The notes under the pieces were generated by a model. It was not told the DNA's origin and made no database searches. It saw only the letters and a program-made list of their open reading frames with translations. This document shows, piece by piece, positions 43,511-52,764 of a DNA stretch of 64,000 nucleotides. Every line of letters begins with the position of its first letter. Position 1 is the first letter of the stretch. Source of the DNA: Desulfovibrio sp. An276 (GTDB lineage Bacteria > Desulfobacterota > Desulfovibrionia > Desulfovibrionales > Desulfovibrionaceae); the NCBI RefSeq assembly GCF_002159665.1, contig NZ_NFJC01000002.1, positions 1 through 64,000 on the forward strand, in the 5' to 3' direction. A program made the translations under genes and the position numbers.

Positions 43511-43808
43511 GATTCCTGTCCTCCACTCTGTTGCAGGATTGGGAAGACGCGCCGTCCCTTTGCTGCCCGGGTTTTTCCCAGTCGAAGTTCCTGAAAACGC
43601 GCGCGACAAGCCACACGGAAAGAGCTATGGCAAAAAGCCAGGTGCCGATGCAGCCCGTGATGGCCCACAGGGGGAAGTGGAAGACGGTAATATCCAGACG
43701 GCTGACCCCGAATCCCGCCACTATCCAGAAGAGGATGATGGCAAGAGCCGCAAGTCCGGAAGCTTTGGCTTCCCTGTCTATCTGCCGCATCTTGTCCTCG
43801 TGATCCAT
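43503..43808 (-). CDS. yhdT: YhdT-family small membrane protein
   Basis: This 101-residue protein has a charged N-terminus (MDHEDKMRQIDREAKAS), two hydrophobic segments near residues 19-38 and 48-70, and a basic tail. DUF997/YhdT proteins are linked to PanF in many genomes; function is unknown, possibly a symporter subunit. Its stop overlaps panF by 8 bases. I chose the start at 43808 for the strongly charged start typical of YhdT, even though the frame is open further upstream. Confidence 0.82.
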   Translation of the reverse strand: MDHEDKMRQIDREAKASGLAALAIILFWIVAGFGVSRLDITVFHFPLWAITGCIGTWLFAIALSVWLVARVFRNFDWEKPGQQRDGASSQSCNRVEDRNHE

Positions 43809-44020
43809 GTGCCTGCCTCCGTATCGTTTTCCGTCCAAAGCAGTCCCAAGCGTGGACGGTTCCATGGCCGGGCATATTTGCACAGCGCAAGACTGTGCAC
43901 AAGTGCGGATATCCGTGCGCATGGTAGCCGGCCTTGCCAGACGCATCAGAGTTGCTATCTATTGGGTACTTTTGCAAGACTGCTCCGGGCCCCGGGCCCG
44001 GACACACACGGAGGAAACTC

Positions 44021-44557
44021 ATGGAGAAGAACGATATCATAGAGGCCATGGTATCCAGGCGGAGTATCCGCAGCTACAAGCCCGACATGGTCCCCCAGGA
44101 GATAATCGACGAGATTATCCGGGCAGGGACCTATGCCGCCAGCGCCAGGGGCAATCAGTCCACCATCATCATTGCAGTGACCAACAAGGAAGTGCGTGAT
44201 CGTCTGTCTGCCATGAACTGCAGGATTGGCGGCTGGAAGGAGGACTTCGATCCCTTCTATGGCGCGCCTGTCGTGCTCATTGTGCTTGCAAAGGTTGCCG
44301 ATCGCCCCAACCGCGTCTACGATGGAAGCCTTGTCATGGGCAATCTCATGCTGGCCGCCCACTCCCTTGGCATCGGCAGCTGCTGGATACACAGGGCAAA
44401 GGAGGAGTTCGAGTCCGAGGAGGGCAAGAAGCTTCTGAAGGATCTGGGCATCGACGAGGAATACGAGGGCATCGGCCACTGCATCCTGGGATATCCCGCG
44501 GGTGACCTTCCCAAGACCCCCGAGCGCAAGGAAAACAGGGTCTATCATATCGACTAG
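44021..44557 (+). CDS. Nitroreductase-family FMN oxidoreductase
   Basis: This is a 178-residue protein with the FMN motif MVSRRSIRSYKPDMVPQE and the later GSCWIHRAKEEF segment. It is related to the nitroreductase at 11586 but distinct in sequence. It starts with GGAGG well placed upstream and is followed after 26 bases by a flavin reductase gene, suggesting a pair that reduces flavins and an organic acceptor. A GC-rich palindrome, GGGCCCCGGGCCC, lies at about 43988 before the gene. Confidence 0.87.
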   Translation: MEKNDIIEAMVSRRSIRSYKPDMVPQEIIDEIIRAGTYAASARGNQSTIIIAVTNKEVRDRLSAMNCRIGGWKEDFDPFYGAPVVLIVLAKVADRPNRVYDGSLVMGNLMLAAHSLGIGSCWIHRAKEEFESEEGKKLLKDLGIDEEYEGIGHCILGYPAGDLPKTPERKENRVYHID

Positions 44558-44583
44558 TTCCAGGAAATCATTGGAGAAAAACA

Positions 44584-45129
44584 ATGAAAAGAGAAATCAT
44601 TGTCACCGACTACGCCAACGAGATCACCGCTGCCATCCCCAGAGGTGTCCTTGTAACCACAAAAAACGGCGACAAGGTCAATTGCATGACCATTGGCTGG
44701 GGTACTCTGGGCACCATGTGGTCCATGCCCATGATGATGATCTACATAAGGGAAGGGCGCTTCACAAGGCAGATGCTCGATGCATCCGGCGATTTCACAT
44801 TGAATGTTCCCTTTGGTGATGCAAATGTGAAGAAGATCACTGCCTATTGCGGGGCAAAGAGCGGGCGCAATACGGACAAGGTAAAGGACCTCGGCCTGAC
44901 ACTTGTGGAATCCGATCTTGTGCAGGCTCCCGGCATCGCGGAACTGCCCCTGACCCTGGAGTGCAAGGTGCTCTACAGGCAGTTGCTCGACAAGAATGCC
45001 GTGCCCGAGGAGATCAAAAAGGCCATGTATCCCGAGCATGTGGACAGCTCCAATCCCATGGCAAACTGCGACTACCATTATTGCTACTACGGCAAGATCC
45101 TGAAATCATACATAATCGAACAGGAATAG
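44584..45129 (+). CDS. Flavin reductase-like FMN-binding protein
   Basis: This 181-residue protein of the flavin reductase-like domain family starts with KREIIVTDYANEITAAIPRG and has the FMN-binding pattern NCMTIGWGTLGTMWSMP near residue 33. Such proteins reduce FMN with NAD(P)H or act as ferric reductases. It directly follows the nitroreductase, so it is likely cotranscribed. Two cysteines near the C-terminus (NCDYHYCYYG) might bind metal. The substrate is unknown. Confidence 0.85.
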   Translation: MKREIIVTDYANEITAAIPRGVLVTTKNGDKVNCMTIGWGTLGTMWSMPMMMIYIREGRFTRQMLDASGDFTLNVPFGDANVKKITAYCGAKSGRNTDKVKDLGLTLVESDLVQAPGIAELPLTLECKVLYRQLLDKNAVPEEIKKAMYPEHVDSSNPMANCDYHYCYYGKILKSYIIEQE

Positions 45130-45942
45130 ATCTGTAGGCTTGGCAGAAGTCTTACCGATACATACCACAAATATTCAACAATTGCTCATGGTTGGGATGG
45201 AATGCCATACAGGCAAGAACCATTGAGCGAACAGGGGCGTCCTCTGGGTAGAGGGTGCCCCTGACTTGTCCTGGAAGAAGTGCAACCAAGAGGCAATGTC
45301 CTGGAAGAGAATTGAGAGAGACAGGTCGGACGGGGAAGGGCAAGGCACTTGATGCTGCAGAAAGAGACTTTGCCTCAGCACAACAGCCTGGTCGTTGGTG
45401 ATGCCGGATACGTCAACGTAATGAGAGTCTTGCGGCGTGCTCATAATGTCCCATGGCGTGATATCTTACACAATATCTCATTGGGAAATCCCGTGTGTCG
45501 GTGGCTGGCGGGGCAGTATGGGGGAGACACCCTTCCAGGCGCAGACAGAATTAACTTAACATAATTACCATTATGGGACATTTAGATAACGGGCTTGTGA
45601 GAGAGGATTTCATGACTGCCCGCGTGTCTGTTCATGTCCAATCATACGCCATGGTCTTTGTGAGCTCCCATGGCATCGTATCATTATCCATGGGAATCAT
45701 GGACAGTATCGGCTTGCGCCACTGTGAGCCCATGGCAACGACGGAGTCTGTTAGGAGGTGCCCCGGGGATGAGAGTCAGCCGCCCTATCCCGCTGTGCTC
45801 CCATGGTGCAAGGACGTTCCGAGCGATGTTGTCCTTGAGATAGAAGCCGCACAGAACTGATCGAATACTCCCTGGATCGCACAATCCTCTTGCTATCTTG
45901 GAAAACTTAGTTATATATAAATATAACTTTTGGAGGATCACT
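45130..45942. other. 813-base interval without a supported gene
   Basis: Several open frames exist, including an 89-codon frame on the minus strand (45175-45444), but none has a ribosome binding site plus recognisable homology. It may be decayed DNA beside the toxin-antitoxin pair. The right end holds the mazE promoter and operator. Confidence 0.45.
45909..45928. promoter_or_regulatory. mazEF autoregulatory palindrome
   Basis: AGTTATAT (45909-45916) and ATATAACT (45921-45928) are perfectly complementary around ATAA, 15 bases before the mazE start codon. AbrB-type antitoxins bind such inverted repeats to repress their own operon. Confidence 0.7.
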
Positions 45943-46200
45943 ATGTATACAAGTACTTTGAGAAAGGTCGGTGGTTCGACGATGCTGGCTGTTCCTCCCG
46001 CAATTCTGAACCTCCTGCAAATGGAATCAGGGGCGAGAGTCAGCATGGTCGTGGAGTCCGGGCGACTGATTATTGAGCCGAGCCCAAAGAAGAAGTACAG
46101 CCTGCAGGAATTGCTGGCCCAATGCGATGCTTCCGCACCATTATCTGATGACGATGCCGCATGGACCAGCTCAAGTGCCATGGGTAAGGAGCTTGTCTGA
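45943..46200 (+). CDS. mazE: MazE-like AbrB-fold antitoxin
   Basis: This 85-residue DNA-binding antitoxin has the swapped-hairpin AbrB core (TSTLRKVGGSTMLAVPPAIL, RVSMVVESGRLIIEPSPKKK) and a C-terminal tail of about 45 residues that would wrap the toxin. GGAGG precedes the start. It is followed by the MazF gene with overlapping stop and start codons (TGATG). Confidence 0.9.
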   Translation: MYTSTLRKVGGSTMLAVPPAILNLLQMESGARVSMVVESGRLIIEPSPKKKYSLQELLAQCDASAPLSDDDAAWTSSSAMGKELV

Positions 46201-46544
46201 TGCAGCGCGGTGACATCTATCTTGTGAGCCTGGATCCTACTGCCGGACATGAACAGCAAGGAACTCGCCCGGTGCTGATTGTGTCTCTCGGGGAGTTCAA
46301 CGCATACACACAGGTTCCCATTGTTTTGCCAATCACCAGCGGTGGAAACTTTGCCCGCACCGCAGGATTCGCCGTATCACTTGATGGATGTGGCACTCGT
46401 ACTACAGGGGTGATACGCTGTGATCAGCCCCGTGCTTTAGACATGAAAGCACGGCACGGCAGACGTTTGGAAAGTGTCCCCCCTGCCATTATGGAAGATG
46501 TCCTGGCCAGGTTGGCAACCATTCTCGGCTTTTTTGCAAAATAG
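46200..46544 (+). CDS. mazF: MazF/PemK-family mRNA interferase
   Basis: This 114-residue toxin has the family pattern MQRGDIYLVSLDP, then EQQGTRPVLIVS, the beta-strand PIVLPITSGG and GVIRCDQPRALDM. MazF proteins cut single-stranded RNA at short motifs and are inhibited by MazE. The Arg and Thr of the active-site strands (RGDIY, ITSG) are kept. Both genes appear intact, so this is probably a working system. Confidence 0.92.
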   Translation: MQRGDIYLVSLDPTAGHEQQGTRPVLIVSLGEFNAYTQVPIVLPITSGGNFARTAGFAVSLDGCGTRTTGVIRCDQPRALDMKARHGRRLESVPPAIMEDVLARLATILGFFAK

Positions 46545-46548
46545 AGTC

Positions 46549-47679
46549 CTACCCTTCTCCATTGATGCCGAAGGTCGCGCAGACCCTCTTCAGCTCATCG
46601 CGAATGTGGATGTGCTGCGGACAGACTTCCTCGCAGGCACCGCACTGCAGACATTCGTCGGCTCGCTTGCGCTGATGCATGGTCACAAGCCAGTTTTCCT
46701 GATGCCTGGCTGCTGCCATGTTGCCGTACATGGTAAGATAGTTCATGGCCGTGAAGGAGCCGGAAATGCCGATATCTCCTGGACAGACCTCGGCGCAGTA
46801 GTTGCAGGACGTACAGGGGATGACCGGAATGCGCGCAAGGGCTTCTTGGGCCTTTTCTATGGCCTGTTCCTCCTCCCTGCCAAATCCGGCAAAGGATTGC
46901 ATGCAGGCTATGTTGTCGTGCACCTGCTCCATGGTGCTCATGCCCGAAAGCACCACCATGACACCGTCCAGATGCGCAGCAAAGCGCAGTGCCCAGCAGG
47001 CTGCGGAACGGTTGGGAACAGCTGCCTCGAAAATATCCATTACGGATGCCGGCGGATTGGCAAGCATGCCGCCCTTGACAGGCTCCATGACAATGATGGG
47101 CTTGCCGTGCCTGCGGGCGACCTCGTGGCAGCCACGGGACTGGACCACCGGATTCTCCCAGTCCGCGTAGTTCAGCTGCAGCTGCACAAAATCCACTTCC
47201 GGATGGGCGTTTAAAAGTGCTTCCAGCTCCTCCGGGATGGAATGGAAGGAAAAGCCCACGTTGCGGACAAGGCCCTCACGCTTCTTTTCCTGCGCAAAGT
47301 CCCAGATTCCGAAGTCGTCGTAGGCTTTGGTTCTGTGTTCGCCAAGATTGTGCAGAAGATAGTAGTCGAAGAAGCCGGCACCTGTCCTCTCAAGCGAGGT
47401 GGCAAGCTGGGCCCTTGCCTCTTCTGCGCTCTTCACGCGCCAGGCCGCGACCTTTGTGGCAAGCTGAAAGGACGATCTTGGGTGACGTTTGACCAGGGCC
47501 TCGCCAACTGCCTCCTCGCTGCCCGGATAGGACCAGGCCGTATCAAAATAGGTGAAGCCTGCCGCAAGGAAGGCATCGACCAGAGCCTTGGTCGTTTCGA
47601 TGTCTATTGCCTCGTCCTTTCTTGGCAAGCGCATCATGCCGAAGCCGAAAGTGTGGCTCAACCGTGTATCAGGGCTCAT
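46549..47679 (-). CDS. Aldo/keto reductase with C-terminal [4Fe-4S] ferredoxin domain
   Basis: This 376-residue protein has an AKR barrel: FGFGMMRLPRK, the catalytic Asp and Tyr in YFDTAWSYPGSEEAVG near residue 43, Lys in LATKVA, and His in LLHNLG. A C-terminal pair of Fe-S motifs follows (CTSCNYCAEVCP and CLQCGACEEVCP). This is the radical-free, ferredoxin-fused AKR form common in anaerobes. It is convergent with mazF, with only 4 bases between the stops, so the local order may reflect insertion of the TA pair. Confidence 0.88.
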   Translation of the reverse strand: MSPDTRLSHTFGFGMMRLPRKDEAIDIETTKALVDAFLAAGFTYFDTAWSYPGSEEAVGEALVKRHPRSSFQLATKVAAWRVKSAEEARAQLATSLERTGAGFFDYYLLHNLGEHRTKAYDDFGIWDFAQEKKREGLVRNVGFSFHSIPEELEALLNAHPEVDFVQLQLNYADWENPVVQSRGCHEVARRHGKPIIVMEPVKGGMLANPPASVMDIFEAAVPNRSAACWALRFAAHLDGVMVVLSGMSTMEQVHDNIACMQSFAGFGREEEQAIEKAQEALARIPVIPCTSCNYCAEVCPGDIGISGSFTAMNYLTMYGNMAAARHQENWLVTMHQRKRADECLQCGACEEVCPQHIHIRDELKRVCATFGINGEG

Positions 47680-48018
47680 GGCGACCTCCTGTCAGGGCTC
47701 CTGTTCTGCCCGAAATTGTGCGAAATTGTCTGATTCGCAGAAAAATACTCCTTTCTCCCTCTTCTGGCAATTTTCCAAAAATGCATTGCCAATGCCCCTC
47801 AAGGGCCTGTTCACGCTCTTTTTTCCGGGTCCCGACTGTGGCCGCCGACAGGCCTTTCCAAGAAGAGGTGACAGGATGTTTTCCTCAAAAAGACAAGATG
47901 TTAGCTTGTGTTACAATCATGGTGCCAGCATCCTCTCGGGGCTTGCCAGAGAGGGACCTAAAACGGTAAACATGGCTTCTTCTTTCACATCAACTTGGAG
48001 CTACCATTCGGAGTTACC
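47680..48018. other. 339-base interval without a gene
   Basis: No gene is supported. It holds the divergent starts of the aldo/keto reductase and the RdgC-like gene. A short direct repeat, GCGAAATTGTC-like, is seen around 47710, of unknown meaning. Confidence 0.4.
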
Positions 48019-48633
48019 ATGGGTTTTCTGAACGCATCCAGCAGCTTTACCCGCTTTTCCATTGTCGACCCCGTGCCCGAGCAGCTGTGGGCCGACATCC
48101 CGGATCTGCTCAAGAAGGGGGCTCTTCTCGACATAGACGAGCTGCCCGAAATGGAGGCAAAGGGGTGGACCTGCTTCGACGACTACCTTGACACTCAGTG
48201 GGTGACGGCCTCTCCCCACAAGGGCGAGTACCTGGCCTTTACCCTGCGCATAGACACACGCCGCATTCCGGCAGGCGTCATCCGCAAGCACGTGACCCTG
48301 GCGCTCAAGAAGGAAAAGCTCGCCAACCTTGCCCAGGGCAAGACCTATATCTCCAAGGAGCGCAAGAAGGAGATCAAGGAACAGGTTACCCTGAGGTTGC
48401 GCCAGCGCTTTTTGCCTGTGCCTGCGGAAATCAACGTGGTCTGGAGCATACGCAAAAACGAGGTCTGGCTTGCGTCGGTGCAGAACAAGGTCATTGAGCT
48501 CTTCATGCAGCTCTTTTTGGACACCTTCCAGCTGCACCTGCAGCAGCTCACGCCCAGTGCCCTCGCGATCCAGCTCATGGGCGAGGGGCAGGTGGAGACC
48601 ATTGACCGCATAGAGGCGACAGTTTTCGCCTAA
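48019..48633 (+). CDS. RdgC-like protein (short form)
   Basis: This is a 204-residue protein resembling the short RdgC-related proteins I recall from Desulfovibrio: MGFLNASSSFTRFSIVDPVPEQLW, then YLAFTLRIDTRRIPAGVIRKH and KERKKEIKEQVTLRLRQRFLPVPAEINVVW. True RdgC, a ring-forming DNA-binding protein that limits RecA, is about 300 residues, so function is less certain. The start at 48019 is chosen for GGAG upstream over an in-frame ATG at 47995. It is followed by a conserved unknown gene. Confidence 0.7.
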   Translation: MGFLNASSSFTRFSIVDPVPEQLWADIPDLLKKGALLDIDELPEMEAKGWTCFDDYLDTQWVTASPHKGEYLAFTLRIDTRRIPAGVIRKHVTLALKKEKLANLAQGKTYISKERKKEIKEQVTLRLRQRFLPVPAEINVVWSIRKNEVWLASVQNKVIELFMQLFLDTFQLHLQQLTPSALAIQLMGEGQVETIDRIEATVFA

Positions 48634-48665
48634 AGTTTTGTTTTCGCTTATATCAAGGATAGACA

Positions 48666-49190
48666 ATGAGCTTTGACGAAAATACTCCGGACAACATTCT
48701 GGGACAGGAATTTCTGACCTGGCTGTGGTACCGCTCCGACTCCAATCCCCAGGCCTTCACGGACACGGATGGCACCCCCTTTTCGGTCTCTCTCGAACAG
48801 CGCATCACAGTCGAGGGCGGCCAGGGCGAGGAGCGCGAGACAACAGCAGTCTCGGGCGCCCTCTCCCCCCTGCGCGAGGCGCGTGTGGGCCTTGCCACAG
48901 GCAAGAAGGTCACAAGGGCCCTTCTGCTCATGAGCAAGGAGGAGATGAACTTCTCCGTGACCCTCAAGGCGGAAAGCTTTGCCATGGGCTCCATGAAGAC
49001 GCCCAAGGTGGAAAAGCCCGAGGAGGACGACGATCCGGACGCAGTGTTCCTTGAGAAGATCTTCCTCATGGAGACAGGTGTCCGCCTCCTGGACTGTTTG
49101 TACAAGAGTTTCCTGGAGATCAGGCTGGACGAAGAGGCCTGGGCGAAGGAAGTTGCAAACATCCACTCCTGGACGTTCAGGAACGAGTAG
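48666..49190 (+). CDS. Conserved hypothetical protein next to the RdgC-like gene
   Basis: This 174-residue soluble protein has a conserved start, FDENTPDNILGQEFLTWLWYRSD, a middle with GALSPLREARVGLATGKKVTRALLL and an acidic stretch EKPEEDDDPDAVFLEK. I have no family name, but linkage with the short RdgC-like protein is close (32 bases) and probably functional. AAGGA precedes the start. Its role is unknown. Confidence 0.7.
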   Translation: MSFDENTPDNILGQEFLTWLWYRSDSNPQAFTDTDGTPFSVSLEQRITVEGGQGEERETTAVSGALSPLREARVGLATGKKVTRALLLMSKEEMNFSVTLKAESFAMGSMKTPKVEKPEEDDDPDAVFLEKIFLMETGVRLLDCLYKSFLEIRLDEEAWAKEVANIHSWTFRNE

Positions 49191-49196
49191 TCCGCC

Positions 49197-50222
49197 ATGG
49201 CAGGGAAGACAGGCAGGCGCAGGGAGCTCTGGGTGCGTCTGACACGAAAGCTTGTGTGGATGCTCCTGGTTCTCTGGGGCATTACCATCATAAGCTTTCT
49301 GGTCATACACCTGGCTCCGGGATCGCCCACGGACATGGAGACCACGCTCAATCCCCTGGCAGGCGAGGCAGCGCGCAAGCGCCTTGAGGAGCTCTACGGG
49401 CTCAACAGGCCATTGTACGTCCAGTATCTGGACTGGCTCTCGCGCATCGTGCGCCTGGACTTCGGCATCTCCATGTCGGCAGACGCAAGGCCTGTCATGG
49501 ACAAGATCCTGGAGAGGCTGCCGCTCACGGTGGGCATGAATGTGACCTCCCTTGTGCTGACCCTGCTCATTGCCGTGCCTGTGGGCGTCTTTTCCGCTGT
49601 GCGCCGCAACTCGTTCGCGGATCGCGTGCTCACTGTGCTGGTCTTCATAGGATTTGCCATGCCCTCCTTCTGGCTTGCGCTCATCCTCATGATGTTCTTC
49701 GGCATAGAGCTTGGCTGGCTTCCCATGTCGGGGATCACCTCCTTCGGCTTTGAGGCGCTGGGCCCCCTGGAAAAGGCCATCGACATTGCAAAGCACCTTG
49801 CCATGCCGGTTGCAGTCTACACCCTGGGGAGCCTTGCAGGCATGTCGCGCTACATGCGCGCCTGCATGCTCGAGGTCATGGAGCAGGACTACATGCTGAC
49901 TGCCAAAGCCAAGGGCCTGCCGGAATCTGTGGTCCTGTGGCGCCATGGTTTGCGCAACGCCCTGCTTCCGCTCATAACCCTGCTCGGCCTCTCGGTACCC
50001 GGGCTTATAGGCGGGTCCGTCATCATAGAGTCCATCTTTGCCCTGCCCGGCCTTGGGCAGCTTTTCTACGCGGCTGTCATGGCAAGGGACTACACGCTCA
50101 TCATGGGCAACCTTGTCTTGGGTGCCGTGCTGACCCTTGCCGGCAACGTGCTGGCAGACTTCTGCTACGGTCTTGCGGATCCGCGCATCCGTACTGCACC
50201 TGTGTCGGGAACAAGGGGGTAG
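49197..50222 (+). CDS. ABC transporter permease, DppB/OppB type
   Basis: This 341-residue inner-membrane permease has six hydrophobic segments. It has the signature of the first peptide-permease subunit: an N-terminal WGITIISFLVIHLAPGSP, the loop RPLYVQYLDWLSRIVRLDFGIS and the EAA-like motif MTAKAKGLPESVVLWRHGLRNALLPL near residue 235. It is followed immediately by the DppC-type gene. The usual substrate-binding protein and ATPases are absent from the window. They must be elsewhere or be shared. Confidence 0.87.
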   Translation: MAGKTGRRRELWVRLTRKLVWMLLVLWGITIISFLVIHLAPGSPTDMETTLNPLAGEAARKRLEELYGLNRPLYVQYLDWLSRIVRLDFGISMSADARPVMDKILERLPLTVGMNVTSLVLTLLIAVPVGVFSAVRRNSFADRVLTVLVFIGFAMPSFWLALILMMFFGIELGWLPMSGITSFGFEALGPLEKAIDIAKHLAMPVAVYTLGSLAGMSRYMRACMLEVMEQDYMLTAKAKGLPESVVLWRHGLRNALLPLITLLGLSVPGLIGGSVIIESIFALPGLGQLFYAAVMARDYTLIMGNLVLGAVLTLAGNVLADFCYGLADPRIRTAPVSGTRG

Positions 50223-50226
50223 GACG

Positions 50227-51063
50227 ATGACCATGACAAGACTTGGGCGTGTGCTTGGCCGCAACATCATGCTGATTCTGGGCCTTGTGCTTGTGCTCGG
50301 CATGTCCCTGGCTGCACTTTTTGCCCCCCTGCTCGCGCCCTTTGACCCGAACGAGCTGCACCTGGACGACATCCTGCTTGCCCCCTGCGCAACCTACCCG
50401 CTTGGCACGGACAGGCTTGGCCGCGACGTGCTCTCGCGCCTGCTCTACGGGGGCCAGGTTTCCCTGTGGGTGGGCTTTGTGGCTGTCGGCATAAGCATAA
50501 GCATTGGCACTGCCCTGGGGCTTGTGAGCGGCTACTTTCGCGGCATAGCGGACGAAATCATCATGCGTGGCGTGGACGTCATGCTGTGCTTTCCCTCGTT
50601 CTTCCTCATCCTGGCTGTGGTGGCCTTTCTTGAGCCGAGCCTCACCAACATCATGGTGGTCATAGGACTCACCTCGTGGATGGGCATAGCGCGCCTTGTG
50701 CGGGCGGAGACGCTGTCCTTGCGCGAGCGGGACTTTGTGAGCGCTGCCAGGCTTTCGGGTGTGTCAACGAAGAACATATTGCTTCGCCACATATTGCCCA
50801 ATGCCCTGGCGCCTGTGACCATTACGGCCATTCTGGGGATAGGCGGAGCCATTCTCACGGAATCTGGCCTGAGCTTCCTTGGCCTTGGGGTGCAGCCGCC
50901 CCAGGCGAGCTGGGGGAACATGCTGATGGAGGGCAAGGCAGTCATTGAGGACGCGCCCTGGCTCTCGCTGTTCCCGGGCCTTGCCATACTGCTCACTGTG
51001 CTTGGCTACAACCTGCTTGGCGAGAGCCTGCGCGACATGCTGGATCCAAGACTTGGACGGTGA
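50227..51063 (+). CDS. ABC transporter permease, DppC/OppC type
   Basis: This 278-residue permease pairs with the preceding one. It carries APFDPNELHLDD, the family LGTDRLGRDVLSRLLYGGQVSLWVGF block, and the EAA-like motif VSAARLSGVSTKNILLRHILPNALAP near residue 175. The start at 50227 is five bases past the previous stop. The substrate could be peptides, nickel or other; the sequence alone does not say. It is followed by recN with three-base spacing. Confidence 0.88.
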   Translation: MTMTRLGRVLGRNIMLILGLVLVLGMSLAALFAPLLAPFDPNELHLDDILLAPCATYPLGTDRLGRDVLSRLLYGGQVSLWVGFVAVGISISIGTALGLVSGYFRGIADEIIMRGVDVMLCFPSFFLILAVVAFLEPSLTNIMVVIGLTSWMGIARLVRAETLSLRERDFVSAARLSGVSTKNILLRHILPNALAPVTITAILGIGGAILTESGLSFLGLGVQPPQASWGNMLMEGKAVIEDAPWLSLFPGLAILLTVLGYNLLGESLRDMLDPRLGR

Positions 51064-51065
51064 TT

Positions 51066-52751
51066 ATGCTTGAGTATCTGCGCATAAAGAACCTTGCGCT
51101 CATAGAGGACATGGAGCTCGAATTCGGCAGGGGCATGAACGTGCTCACTGGCGAGACGGGCGCAGGCAAGAGCTTTATTTTGAAGGCCCTGGGATTTTTG
51201 CTTGGGGACAGGCTGAAGAGCGACATGGTCCGAGCGGGTGCGGACAGGGCCCATGTGGAGGCTTTGTTTCGCCTTGAGGAGCCTTTGAACACCGAGGGTC
51301 TCGAGGGGAGCGACGAAGCGCTGGAGTGCCCGGACGGGGAGCTCATTTTGCGCAGGGACCTTCTGGCCTCTGGGCGCAGCAGGCTTACAGTCAACGGTTC
51401 CCTGAAGCCTCAAGGGTATGCGAAGTTTTTGCGCGAACAGCTCATTTCCTACACAAGCCAGCACGGCCAGCAAAAGCTCTTGCAGGCAGGATTCCAGGAC
51501 GCGCTCATGGAGCAGACCATGGAGCGGCAGGATCTGCTGGACGAGCGCGACGGGCTCACACACAGGCTTTCGGATCTGCTTGCAAAGAGGCGCGCCATAG
51601 AGGAAAGGCGGGCAAGGCTTCTTGAGATGCGCGATCTTCTGGAGATGCAGCAGACCGAGATAGACAAGGTGGATCCGAAACCTGGCGAGGAAGAGGAGCT
51701 TGAGGAGATACGGCAAAGGGCGCGCAGGCTGGAGGAGTCCACAAGGGAGTACGACGCGGCACTCGGGATGCTCTACGGCTCGCGCTCTGGGGGTGGCCTT
51801 CTGGACGGCTTTGGCGATCTGTTCAGGCTTGTGGAACACATGGCAGAGCTCGATCCGAATCTTGCTCCGAGTGCGGAGGCGCTCTCCTCGCTCAACCAGG
51901 AGCTGCAGCAACTGGCCTCGACCCTGCGCCATCCGCCAAGGCCGGACGATCTGCCAGAGGACATAGAGCAGGTGGAGGCAAGACTCTACGAGATATCGAA
52001 ATTGAAGCGCAAGCTGCGCAGATCCTTGCCGGAAATCCTGAACCTCAAGAACGAGATTGAGGAGAAGATTTCCTTTCTCGACGTGTGCGAGCTGGACATC
52101 AAGAACCTGAAGCGCCAGGAGGCTGAGCTTGTCGAAAAGCTTAAGGATGTGGTGGAAAGGATACGTCCCATACGCCACGCCTCGTGCGAGGTTTTTGCCA
52201 GGGCGCTTGAGGGCGAGCTGAAAGGTCTTGGTTTCAACGAGAACGTGCGCGTCATTCCGGATTTTCGTCCGAAGAAGCTTTGGGAGGGCGTGGAGGACGA
52301 GACGGTGCGCATTCTCTGGGCCCCGAACCCGGGCCAGCCTGCCCAGCCTCTGGACCACATTGCTTCTGGCGGCGAGCTCTCGCGCTTTTTGCTGGCACTG
52401 GCAGGTGTGGTGCACCCTGCCCGCAACGCGACCTTTATCTTCGACGAGGTGGACAGCGGTGTTGGCGGCGTGACCCTGAACCATCTGGCCGAAAGGCTGG
52501 ATCTTCTGGCAGGCAGAAGACAGATGCTGCTCATCACCCACTGGCCGCAGATTGCGGTCAGGGCCGGCAGGCATTTCCAGATCTCCAAGGTAGTGCGCGA
52601 GGGCAAGACCTACACCTTGTGCGCGCCGCTGCACGGGGCTGACCTGCATGGGGAGCTTGTGCGCATGGGCGGCGGTGGTGACCAGGGTGAGGCTCTGGCA
52701 GCAGCACTTGAAAGAGGTCTTGCGCACAGGGAAGAGACAAAAGCAGGATAG
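51066..52751 (+). CDS. recN: DNA repair protein RecN
   Basis: This 561-residue SMC-like repair ATPase acts early in double-strand-break repair. It has Walker A GETGAGKSF at the N-terminus, a long central coiled coil (residues about 155-370), the ABC signature ASGGELSRFLLAL and Walker B TFIFDEVDSGVGG. Length and layout match the family. A GTG two codons upstream overlaps the previous stop and is a possible alternative start. Its cotranscription with transporter genes looks accidental. Confidence 0.93.
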   Translation: MLEYLRIKNLALIEDMELEFGRGMNVLTGETGAGKSFILKALGFLLGDRLKSDMVRAGADRAHVEALFRLEEPLNTEGLEGSDEALECPDGELILRRDLLASGRSRLTVNGSLKPQGYAKFLREQLISYTSQHGQQKLLQAGFQDALMEQTMERQDLLDERDGLTHRLSDLLAKRRAIEERRARLLEMRDLLEMQQTEIDKVDPKPGEEEELEEIRQRARRLEESTREYDAALGMLYGSRSGGGLLDGFGDLFRLVEHMAELDPNLAPSAEALSSLNQELQQLASTLRHPPRPDDLPEDIEQVEARLYEISKLKRKLRRSLPEILNLKNEIEEKISFLDVCELDIKNLKRQEAELVEKLKDVVERIRPIRHASCEVFARALEGELKGLGFNENVRVIPDFRPKKLWEGVEDETVRILWAPNPGQPAQPLDHIASGGELSRFLLALAGVVHPARNATFIFDEVDSGVGGVTLNHLAERLDLLAGRRQMLLITHWPQIAVRAGRHFQISKVVREGKTYTLCAPLHGADLHGELVRMGGGGDQGEALAAALERGLAHREETKAG

Positions 52752-52764
52752 GCGGGAGTCGGGC

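Noticed and set aside
45175..45860. Short frames of 89 and 95 codons near the mazEF promoter
   Set aside because: They have no ribosome binding site with good spacing and no recognisable domain, so I left the interval as non-coding.
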